Assembly: GCA_030532365.1 (NCBI GenBank)
Contig: JAUNLH010000001.1
Location: forward strand, 33,082 to 97,081
Reading direction: 5' to 3'
Source of the DNA: Porphyromonas sp.
GTDB taxonomy: Bacteria; Bacteroidota; Bacteroidia; Bacteroidales; Porphyromonadaceae
Length of the DNA stretch: 64,000 bases
Made by a program: the position numbers and the translations under genes. Below the pieces are notes generated by a model, which did not search any database, was not told where the DNA came from, and saw only the letters and a program-made list of their open reading frames with translations. Below are positions 26,401 to 33,801 of this stretch, piece by piece; within the stretch, counting starts at the first letter, position 1; every line of letters begins with the position of its first letter.

Positions 26401-28129
26401 CTTTTAGCTCTGAGAGGAAGGTAATTTGATTGAACGTTGCACCTCCGTACTGCACCGAGTCGACATTGGCAAAAATATGTGCCTGCATCTGAGGGTCAAA
26501 GGGGTCGCTACCTATCCCCTCGAGCTGTAGGATCGCATTGATCACGCCGATGGAGTCCTTCGGTAAGAACTGCCCAACATACAGCTGGTCGAGCCTTAAC
26601 TGCCCTTTGTACCCCACTTGATCGAGGTTGTACAGCAGATAACCTAGCACTCCGCCCTGTGTGGTATTGAGCACGAAGTCAGTACCCAGTTGCGACCCTC
26701 GCATTTCTGCCTTTCCTGTCAGGCTCATGCCTGCGGGCAGTCGCCATGATGGATTTGCCTCCCTACCTGCATTCGCAAGGCGTGCCACCATAGCCGTAGC
26801 CTGCTCCTCTACTTGTAGGTCGTACTGAGCTGTGATGGGACCACGTTTTTCTTGCAACACTCCAGTTGCTTGTGCCGTAACCCCAAAATCCAGGACTTGG
26901 TCGTTACGTAGCTGAAGCTCCGCTCTAAGTGTCTGATCCATATCCCCCCTGGCAGTGAGAGAGAGCTGGAAGGGGTCTTCTGGCGCACCCTCAACACCTC
27001 CTAGGAAGCGGGCAAACTCGGAGAGATCGACCCTTCCTCTCAGAGCCACGTCTGCCTTACCCTCGGCGGCAGGGATCCACTCATCGAAAGGCAGGATGAC
27101 ATCACCACTGATCCGGCTCCTAGGGAGCTGCAATTCGATCCCTTGCACGTCAAATCGGGCTGAGTCTTTAGTTGCAAGGAGGCGCCCCTGCTCTACGCTC
27201 CAGCCATCGCCCACTTCGAAGTAGAGATCTATGATGTCTCCACCTACCTTGTGACTACCGCCATAGTACATCTCTCGCCCCTTGACCCTAGCAATCCACG
27301 GCATCGGTAGCGCGTCCATCTCAAAGCCTAGGCTACTTAGCAAGGCATCGAGGTCGACGCTCTTGGCATGGTAGTAGCCATTGGGAAGGTCTACCTCTCC
27401 TCCTATCAACTCCCCTCTCTCGACATAGGTGTCGATCAGGATGGAGTCTTTAGAAAATACCACAACCTTAGAGGCAACATCCTCTAAGTCAGCTTTATTA
27501 AACGTGATGACAAGTGGACTAGGAGTTTGGGGCTCTCTCTCCTTTGGGATCGTATCCGTGATGACCTGAACTAGGATATCCGCCTCCTTGATACGGAAGT
27601 TGTCGATCGCGAGCAGGGTAGAATAAATATCGAAGTCTACCATATCGACATCGACCTCCTGCAGGGTGCCGCTGACAGAGACGGAGTCGCCTGCAAGCGA
27701 GAGTGCAAGGTCGACCCCTCGAAGTTTGAAACCAGAGACAGGGATAGATCCGCTCTTGAGAAGAGGCATGATCCCAACTTTTGCTGTTAGCTGCTCCAAG
27801 CTAGCTATCAGCTCTCCTGTGTTCCGGTCCTTCGCCCGTACGTTGCTGATACTGAGTCGAAGGGGAAATCCGACCCGTATTTCACCGATCCCTAACTCAT
27901 AGCCAGTAGACTTCTCAACTGCCTGAGCTGTAGTCTTTATCACCCAATCTTGTATCGGAGGGACATAGAGCAGCGCTGTGAGTAATAGGAGCAATACAAC
28001 AATCCCCCCCACTATCCCGAGGATCCATCGAATGAGTCTCCGCCACCATGGCCGATGGACACGCTGCTGCCCCTCCGCTGGCTGTTCAGCTGAGGATTGC
28101 TCTTGTATCTCTTTCTTTGGGCTTGCCAT
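23408..28129 (-). CDS. tamB: TamB: translocation and assembly module, AsmA-like/DUF490
   Basis: This is a very large envelope protein expected to span the periplasm as a long beta-taco groove between the inner membrane and TamL. The 1573 residues begin with a basic cytoplasmic stretch and one membrane anchor (about 33-56). A long repetitive beta-rich region follows (AsmA-like, for example LSISNVRAKDRNTGELIASL near residue 90). The conserved TamB C-terminal domain lies around 1200-1500 (SLQGGGDFNLKIPPYGAMNL and GLKISMPPITRQF). An arginine-rich tail follows it. It is the first gene of the tamB-tamL pair and overlaps tamL by 44 bp. Confidence 0.9.
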   Translation of the reverse strand: MASPKKEIQEQSSAEQPAEGQQRVHRPWWRRLIRWILGIVGGIVVLLLLLTALLYVPPIQDWVIKTTAQAVEKSTGYELGIGEIRVGFPLRLSISNVRAKDRNTGELIASLEQLTAKVGIMPLLKSGSIPVSGFKLRGVDLALSLAGDSVSVSGTLQEVDVDMVDFDIYSTLLAIDNFRIKEADILVQVITDTIPKEREPQTPSPLVITFNKADLEDVASKVVVFSKDSILIDTYVERGELIGGEVDLPNGYYHAKSVDLDALLSSLGFEMDALPMPWIARVKGREMYYGGSHKVGGDIIDLYFEVGDGWSVEQGRLLATKDSARFDVQGIELQLPRSRISGDVILPFDEWIPAAEGKADVALRGRVDLSEFARFLGGVEGAPEDPFQLSLTARGDMDQTLRAELQLRNDQVLDFGVTAQATGVLQEKRGPITAQYDLQVEEQATAMVARLANAGREANPSWRLPAGMSLTGKAEMRGSQLGTDFVLNTTQGGVLGYLLYNLDQVGYKGQLRLDQLYVGQFLPKDSIGVINAILQLEGIGSDPFDPQMQAHIFANVDSVQYGGATFNQITFLSELKDSHLFGALDSADDAMKLTAQIDAMLHRNDISGSVNLFVDTIIPSRVGLDFPTVQGARLELRSTVRSDLDQFYDFDGEVENFWIQTDKNLIHPTNTYVIASTSEASMYGEVTSGDLSLKVDVENGLKDFTHRITSLTEVITTSLADSIQKIDMRPWLEHYPTMDVQLTMGRNNLLRAYLDEMRIGARSSHLNLRTTTSEGLTGEGVISYFQMDTFRIDNIDLILRQDSSFFYAFSSIHKDQFRNQLPFTIMSSLTTNVHRSELYLHWLDHKEEDFLQMGLELWNQPNGDLTLDFTPDPIVLFHNEFTSVGDGGVTFPQGKREEVKADLELRSRKGATISLRDVPDERGHLLRAVLNEVELSQLEGVRIIPRLKGVVDAEATWLQIKDAGGQEYVAQVSVDDFYYEDKPLGTMGVQASATQGRNKTTYLEADADVEGDPVAHLISFQPVEGQSRLWVRANDLPLTKANPFLPRRYAEATGLVSAELANYDTRRDIQTATTAEYEGVVRFKDAEVYVASANETYGLDEKPILVREGRLRLENFALTSNNSKLYADGELRLDQAEYPIDLQLTGRDLVLLNSAETADTELYGTLQADADLHILGPLRAFQMTGNVSVKGNTDLTYKSQKSELKKRNNYAGLVEFTDFSDTLFVAKKSAVDSLSLSGLDIRLNIHIDPATRVNVILSPDEQNKVSLQGGGDFNLKIPPYGAMNLSGDYSVIEGSVGLKISMPPITRQFNITPGSHVTWSGPLMEPYIDLSATSSMRSQVSLAGEPSRSVEFDVTLHVENRLDDLKLRFTTSAPSDLAVQNALASLSPEEQNRQSLMLLTSGLYMGSRSTATSGFDMNSALASLAASQFNSIAGEALDAEINLGISNTANAYGTGTDYTYSIAKKFYNNRINVTVGGRMMTGQAATGMKQSFIDNMTLEYRLDEAGTRFLKLFHRRNLENLLDGEVIETGGGYLIRRRLNRLRDIFDFRRKPTIKEEQDHETNNAQEIPHETN

Positions 28130-28163
28130 CGAGGGTTATCTCTCTATTCCACAGTAGTAGCCA

Positions 28164-28171
28164 CAAAGGTA
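28164..28171 (-). promoter_or_regulatory. Putative -7 element of tamB
   Basis: The minus strand reads TACCTTTG, 35 bp before the tamB ATG. It points away from the PUL1 promoter in the shared intergenic region. Confidence 0.45.
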
Positions 28172-28322
28172 ACTATTTTTAGTTTCTTTTTAGCAGGGAT
28201 TTAAGGTGTAATCACACTTACATCTCTAGTTGATCCTGTGAGTAGCAAAAGTTTATCGATTTTTAATCCCCTTGCCTCTTTGATGATAAATAGCAATATT
28301 TTATCGAAAATATCAAGTTTTG

Positions 28323-28353
28323 TTTGGTCAAACATAAAAAAATGTTACCTTTG
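28323..28353 (+). promoter_or_regulatory. Promoter of PUL1 (susC-susD-GH2)
   Basis: TTTG (28323-28326) and TACCTTTG (28346-28353) are separated by 19 bp, the best full match in the window to the Bacteroides -33/-7 promoter. The -33 box sits inside a small inverted repeat, GTTTG-GT-CAAAC (28322-28333), which could be an operator. Confidence 0.65.
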
Positions 28354-28519
28354 GCATAACCTGTGGGAGCAATCATCATTCGAGCAGAATACTCGAGGGC
28401 TAGATAGGAAGACCACCGAGTGCCTCAGAAAGAGACAACTCGCGCGCCTACAACCTTTTGTGAAAGCTAACCTACCATTGAGTAACAGTTATTTAATTTA
28501 CAACCAAACACCTATTTTC
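28354..28519 (+). other. Long 5' leader of PUL1 susC
   Basis: From the predicted start near 28361 the mRNA leader is about 160 nt. I recognise no riboswitch and no convincing short gene in it. Between the tamB promoter and the PUL1 promoter (28172-28321) I see only AT-rich sequence, with TTTATCGA-like words at about 28253 and 28292. Confidence 0.4.
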
Positions 28520-31500
28520 ATGATGGAAAATAAACATCGTCTAACCAGATGTGCGATGCTTTGTCTCCTCCTACTCGGGATGACAGGTTGGGCAAGCACA
28601 GCCTGGGCTCAGAACATCACCGTGAAAGGTCTCGTCGTTGATACTACTGATGAACCTATCATCGGTGCATCCGTGCAGGTTGTTGGTCAGAGCTCGTTAG
28701 GAGCTGCCACCAATCTTGACGGCGAATTTGTGATCAATGGCGTGCCTCAAAACGCCACTCTCCGCGTATCATACGTGGGCTCTAAGACTCAAGATGTGCC
28801 CGTGAATGGTCGCACCTATATTAAGATTACACTACTAGATGACACCGAACTCCTAGAGGAGGTCGTAGTGGTCGGCTATGGTACGCAGAAGCGTGAGAAC
28901 CTCACCGGTGCTGTAGCGAGTGTAGACGTGGGAAAGACGATCGAGAGTCGCCCAATCGCTGACATCGGTCATGCACTACAGGGTGTCACCCCAGGTCTTA
29001 CCGTTACTTCGTCTAGCGGTCAGCTGGGAAATGGTCCAGCGATCAAGCTAAGAGGGTCCTCCGGCTCTCTCAACGCCAGTAGAGGTACAACACCACTGAT
29101 CCTTGTGGATAACGTACCCATCCCAGACCTAACCTTCGTGAACCCCAACGACATAGAGAGCATCTCTGTGCTCAAGGATGCCGCCTCCTCCTCTATCTAC
29201 GGTACGAGGGCTGCCTTTGGAGTGATCCTCATCACGACCAAGCGTGGTAAGAAGGGGGACGCTCCGCGCGTTAACTTCTCCAGCAACTTTGCTTGGAACA
29301 CCCCGACCGTGATGCCTAAGCTCGCTCCTGCAGCAGATAATGCCCAGATGCTTCTAGACATCGCATCTCGTTACGGTAATACCGAAGTTTCCACTATCGG
29401 ATTTAACATCGACGCTACAGCGGTAGAGAAGATGAGGGAGTGGAAAGACAAGTATGGACACATGAGCCAAGAGGAGCTCGGTGAGATGAAGCTCGGAAGA
29501 GACCTAGAGCAACGCAACGGTAAGTGGTACTTCTACAGGGAGTTTGACCCGATCGATATGTTCATGAAAGACTGGTCTCCTCAGCAGAAGCACGATCTCT
29601 CCATCAGCGGAGGTAGCGGCAACACCAACTACAACCTCGGCATGGGCTACCTGACACAGGAGGGGCCACTGCGCTTCAATGCAGACACCAACCGAAGATT
29701 TACATTTAATCCTAGCATCAATACCAGGATCAACGATTACATCTCACTGAGAGGTAATGTAATGTACACCAACGCTACCTACGAGCGCCCATACAGATAC
29801 AGCTCTGGTACGTACGACATGTGGTACTACCTGCTGAGATGGCCATCCTTCTACCCCTATGCTGACTATGATGGGAAGCCCTTCCGCTCTGCCATCACTG
29901 AGGTACAGCAGGCAAATATGGAGACCACACAGCGCCATTACATTCGTGTCAATGCTGGTGCTACCATCACACCTATCAAGAACCTTGACATCAACTTCGA
30001 CTACACCTTCGGGATGCTCAACTACTACTTGAAGCGTCGAGGTGGTCAGGTGTGGGGTCGTGATATCTTTAACACTAACAACCCAATACACTACACTTCT
30101 CTCTATAGTAGCTCTCACAATAGAGCATTTGAGCAGAGCAACTACGCTATGTCTCATACCTACAAGGCATACGGGACTTACAACCTAGCTCTTGAGGAGG
30201 GGCATGACTTTAAGTTTATGGCGGGATTTGATGCTGAGTCCAATGAAGGGTACGGTCATACCTCAGACCGCAAGGAGCTGATCTCCTTTATCAAGCCTGA
30301 GATCGCCCTGGCTATCGGTGACCAGTATGTAGATGATGGCCCTTATCACAACCAATCAGCCACAGCCGGGTTCTTCGGACGTATCAACTACAACTACCTC
30401 GGCAAGTATCTAGTAGAGTTCAACGCTCGCTACGATGCTTCATCAAAGTTCCCTCCAGGCAAGCGCTGGGGTTTCTTCCCATCCGGATCCATAGGCTGGC
30501 GTGTCTCCGAGGAGAGCTTCTTTGAGGGTCTAAAGCCCACCTTCAGCGACCTGAAGCTACGTGCTTCGTTTGGTTCGGTAGGTAACCAAGATGTAGCTGC
30601 CAATGCGTATCTATCTACGATGGGCATGGGTACCACTTCATGGCTGATCGATGGTAAGCAGCTACCTTACTTCGGTATGCCCAATGCTATCTCTCCGATC
30701 CTTACATGGGAGCGCGTAACTACCTACAACTTAGGATTGGACACCCGCTTCTTCAACAATAAGCTTGGTCTTACCATGGAGGTATATCGTCGTATCACGA
30801 GTGGCATGCACTCACCAGGCGAGACGCTACCGAGCACATTTGGACAAACAGCACCGAAAGTAAATGAGGGAGAGCTGACTGCCAACGGGTTTGAGCTGAT
30901 GATGGACTTCCACCACGACTTCGAGAACGGTCTGGGCATCACTGCCTCTGCTACATTCTCCACAGTCAAGGAAACAATCACCAAGTACAAGAACGACACA
31001 AAGAATATCTACGGATACTACGAGGGTAAAGTCCTAGGCGAGATCTGGGGTTATACCACCGACCGACTCTTCACAGAGGATGACTTCATGGACGGTACTG
31101 ACAGCAAGGGCAACCCTATCAAGGTGATCAACCCGAAGAAGGCTGCCTCACAGAGTCTCTTTGAGACCGGAACCTTCAAGTACGGTCCTGGTGATGTGAA
31201 GTTTGTAGACCTGGACGGCAACGGTAAGATCGACTACGGTTCCAACACTATAGATGACCACGGCGACCTTACACGTATTGGAAATACAAGACCAAACTTC
31301 GAGTATGGATTTAGCCTTGGTGCCAACTACAAGGGATTCGATATCAATGCCTTCTTCCAAGGCGTTGGCAAACGCAATATGTGGCTCCTCGGATCTGTAG
31401 GTACTCCGGGCTTCGGCTACGAGGCCATCTTTGAGCACCAGCTCGACTACTGGACTCCGGACAATAGAGATGCCTTCTATCCAAGACCTGCAAATAACAA

Positions 31501-31786
31501 CTGGGTAACACACGGACAGAATATGCTACGTCAGACTAGGTACCTTCTGAATCTTGGCTATCTCAGGATGAAGAACTTAACCGTCGGCTACAGCGTGCCA
31601 CAGCAACTGCTGAGCCAGGTAGGGCTACAACGTGCTAGGATCTACATGAGTGGTGAGAATCTCTTCGAGATCTATGACAATAAGATACCTGTTGATCCTG
31701 AAACCTACGATACAGGTAATGTAAATGGCGCCCGTGCTTTCCCATTCTCTCGTACTATTTCAGTAGGAGCTCAGATCACCTTTTAA
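28520..31786 (+). CDS. SusC/RagA-family TonB-dependent outer-membrane transporter (PUL1)
   Basis: This outer-membrane importer takes up glycan fragments (or peptides) together with its SusD lid. The 1088-residue product has a signal peptide ending near TAWAQ. A carboxypeptidase-D-like domain spans about 32-115 (ITVKGLVVDTTDEPIIGASV). The SusC hallmark EEVVVVGYG precedes the plug (about 125-240), and a 22-strand barrel ends with TISVGAQITF. It has no STN domain, so it should not signal through a FecR anti-sigma factor. The ATG at 28520 is chosen because the signal peptide starts there; the longer open frame runs back into the promoter. It pairs with susD 15 bp downstream. Confidence 0.93.
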   Translation: MMENKHRLTRCAMLCLLLLGMTGWASTAWAQNITVKGLVVDTTDEPIIGASVQVVGQSSLGAATNLDGEFVINGVPQNATLRVSYVGSKTQDVPVNGRTYIKITLLDDTELLEEVVVVGYGTQKRENLTGAVASVDVGKTIESRPIADIGHALQGVTPGLTVTSSSGQLGNGPAIKLRGSSGSLNASRGTTPLILVDNVPIPDLTFVNPNDIESISVLKDAASSSIYGTRAAFGVILITTKRGKKGDAPRVNFSSNFAWNTPTVMPKLAPAADNAQMLLDIASRYGNTEVSTIGFNIDATAVEKMREWKDKYGHMSQEELGEMKLGRDLEQRNGKWYFYREFDPIDMFMKDWSPQQKHDLSISGGSGNTNYNLGMGYLTQEGPLRFNADTNRRFTFNPSINTRINDYISLRGNVMYTNATYERPYRYSSGTYDMWYYLLRWPSFYPYADYDGKPFRSAITEVQQANMETTQRHYIRVNAGATITPIKNLDINFDYTFGMLNYYLKRRGGQVWGRDIFNTNNPIHYTSLYSSSHNRAFEQSNYAMSHTYKAYGTYNLALEEGHDFKFMAGFDAESNEGYGHTSDRKELISFIKPEIALAIGDQYVDDGPYHNQSATAGFFGRINYNYLGKYLVEFNARYDASSKFPPGKRWGFFPSGSIGWRVSEESFFEGLKPTFSDLKLRASFGSVGNQDVAANAYLSTMGMGTTSWLIDGKQLPYFGMPNAISPILTWERVTTYNLGLDTRFFNNKLGLTMEVYRRITSGMHSPGETLPSTFGQTAPKVNEGELTANGFELMMDFHHDFENGLGITASATFSTVKETITKYKNDTKNIYGYYEGKVLGEIWGYTTDRLFTEDDFMDGTDSKGNPIKVINPKKAASQSLFETGTFKYGPGDVKFVDLDGNGKIDYGSNTIDDHGDLTRIGNTRPNFEYGFSLGANYKGFDINAFFQGVGKRNMWLLGSVGTPGFGYEAIFEHQLDYWTPDNRDAFYPRPANNNWVTHGQNMLRQTRYLLNLGYLRMKNLTVGYSVPQQLLSQVGLQRARIYMSGENLFEIYDNKIPVDPETYDTGNVNGARAFPFSRTISVGAQITF

Positions 31787-31801
31787 CCACGAAGACTAGA
31801 C

Positions 31802-33601
31802 ATGAAAGTATATAAAAAGATATTAACTCTACTTTGCGCTGGACTGCTAGGAGGCTCACTCGTATCGTGTGAAGATTTCTTAGACAGAGAGCCCTTCGAT
31901 AAGATCGACAATAGTCCAGAGTTTTATAATAGCGAGGCGAACCTTCGCACCTCTGTCAATGGCATGTACACTGTAGTCTTCACTGGCTACAACTCAGGGT
32001 GGAGCCGCTCTCGCTTTGGCAATCAATCTGGTGCCAACCTGCTCAGCGATGACCTCGCTCAGAAGACCCCCTCACACTTCACCAAGGTAGCACCGGCTTC
32101 CGGAGGTGGCTGGGACTTCTCTACGGTTAAGAAGATGAATATCCTCATCGAGGGGCTCGAGGGATCTACCCTTCCAGACGAGGTAAAGAACCACTGGATG
32201 GGCGTTTTTCTCTTCTACCGTGCCACTCAAAACTTCGATCTGATCCAGGCATTTGGCGACATCCCGTACTACGAGACCGCTCCCACCTCCGACAACATGG
32301 AGGAGCTCTTCAAGGCTCAGCAAGACAGAGCTGTAAGCATGAAGATGATGCTCGAGGATCTCAAGTTTGCCTCTGAGCACGTCCGCAAGAACGATGGCAA
32401 CCCGGGCGTTGAGGTCAATAAGGCAGTGGTAGATGCCATGGCTGCGAAGATGATGCTCTTTGAGGGCTCATGGCAGAAGTATCATAAGCAAAATAAGGAG
32501 GACGCTAAGATCTTCTTCCAAGCTGCTAGAGACTTCGCAAAAAAGGTGATGGATACCGGTGACTTTGCCATCGCCGACAACTACCACGATCTCTTCATCT
32601 CCGAAGACCTCGGCAACAACCCAGAGATGATCATTTATCGTTCTTACGTAGAGGGCAAGGCGACTCACTCTGTGATGAGCTTCGACATCGAGCAACCACA
32701 GGAAAATGCTCCCTCAAAGTCACTCATCGAGAGCTTCCGTAGCCAAAATGGGCTCCCCATCCACCAGGCTGAGAACACCCAGTATCAGGGCGACCTAACT
32801 CATGCTGATGAGATGGCAAATAGAGACCCACGTCTCTACGCATGCATCGATAGGGAGGAGCTCCACTACCGTCCCCTTTACAGCAAGCTCTCCGACACAG
32901 GTTACTTCTCACATAAGTTTACCAAGCCAGAGTACATCGATACTCCTGCTGGTCAGAGCTCCACCAACACCACCGACTCTCCTGTACTGCGCTATGCTGA
33001 GGTCCTGCTCATCTACGCCGAGGCAGTTGCAGAGCTTAACGACCTTGGAGCTCAGCAGATGACTCAGACTGACCTCGATAAGTCAGTCAACCTCATCCGT
33101 GCTCGTGAAGGTGTAGCACTGCCACCGCTAAAGCTCAGCGGCACCGATCTCACTGTCAATGGTGTTGTAATCAACGATCCAGATCGCGACGCAGATGTCA
33201 GCCCAATCCTTTGGGAGATCCGCAATGAGCGCCGTGTAGAGCTAGCGATGGAGGGCTTCCGTAAGGACGACCTACGCCGTTGGAAGAAGCTCCACTACGC
33301 TGACAATCAAGACAATGTCAAGCAAAACATGGGTGCCTATGCAGACCTAGATGCCATCCTACAGAAGCTCAATGACCAAGCAGAAGCAGAGGGCAAACTC
33401 ACTGAGGAGCTCAAGGAGCAAAATGCAAAGTCTGTTGCATCAATGAAACTGTACGGTGGCGGACGCAAGGGGTATATCATGCCCGCTTCCACCAATCTTC
33501 GCACTGTTGAGGAGAAACACTATCTGAGTCCGCTTCCGCTCGATCAGATCAAGCTATACCAAGATAGGGGCAAAGTATTGAAGCAAAACCCTGGATGGTA
33601 A
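31802..33601 (+). CDS. SusD/RagB-family surface nutrient-binding lipoprotein (PUL1)
   Basis: This surface lipoprotein binds substrate and caps its SusC transporter. The 599-residue product has the lipobox LVSC (Cys23) followed by EDFLDREPFD, the usual start of SusD proteins. TPR-like helices form the core. The C-terminal block LWEIRNERRVELAMEGFRKDDLRRW is the family signature. The end LPLDQIKLYQDRGKVLKQNPGW is also typical. Ligand identity is not evident. The GH2 gene downstream suggests a beta-galactoside. Confidence 0.92.
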   Translation: MKVYKKILTLLCAGLLGGSLVSCEDFLDREPFDKIDNSPEFYNSEANLRTSVNGMYTVVFTGYNSGWSRSRFGNQSGANLLSDDLAQKTPSHFTKVAPASGGGWDFSTVKKMNILIEGLEGSTLPDEVKNHWMGVFLFYRATQNFDLIQAFGDIPYYETAPTSDNMEELFKAQQDRAVSMKMMLEDLKFASEHVRKNDGNPGVEVNKAVVDAMAAKMMLFEGSWQKYHKQNKEDAKIFFQAARDFAKKVMDTGDFAIADNYHDLFISEDLGNNPEMIIYRSYVEGKATHSVMSFDIEQPQENAPSKSLIESFRSQNGLPIHQAENTQYQGDLTHADEMANRDPRLYACIDREELHYRPLYSKLSDTGYFSHKFTKPEYIDTPAGQSSTNTTDSPVLRYAEVLLIYAEAVAELNDLGAQQMTQTDLDKSVNLIRAREGVALPPLKLSGTDLTVNGVVINDPDRDADVSPILWEIRNERRVELAMEGFRKDDLRRWKKLHYADNQDNVKQNMGAYADLDAILQKLNDQAEAEGKLTEELKEQNAKSVASMKLYGGGRKGYIMPASTNLRTVEEKHYLSPLPLDQIKLYQDRGKVLKQNPGW

Positions 33602-33628
33602 GAAAATAGTATTGATACCCACATCCTT

Positions 33629-33662
33629 GGAGCCGGCATGAGGATTGTCTCGTGCCGGCTCC
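33629..33662 (+). terminator. Hairpin between PUL1 susD and GH2
   Basis: A perfect 10-bp GC-rich stem (33629-33638 and 33653-33662) with a 14-nt loop is followed by a pyrimidine-rich run. It could stop or attenuate transcription between the transporter pair and the enzyme. The rest of 33602-33801 shows no clear second promoter, only a TTTG at 33688 and CACCTTTG at 33719 with a poor 27-bp spacing. Confidence 0.6.
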
Positions 33663-33801
33663 TCTTCTGTCGCAATATTTCATTAAGTTTGTGAAGAAGT
33701 ATGGCGGGCGCGTGCCTGCACCTTTGACTCTCATAAAGAGGAGGTTTAACTCTGTGATGATGGCTTTTCAGCTCACCATCACACAACAGTTCAAGAAAGT
33801 T

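Noticed and set aside
28238..28519. N-terminal extension of the PUL1 SusC open frame
   Set aside because: It crosses the predicted promoter, and the true signal peptide begins at the ATG at 28520.
33652..33801. N-terminal extension of the GH2 open frame
   Set aside because: It starts in the downstream arm of the intergenic hairpin and places 50 residues before an otherwise normal signal peptide.
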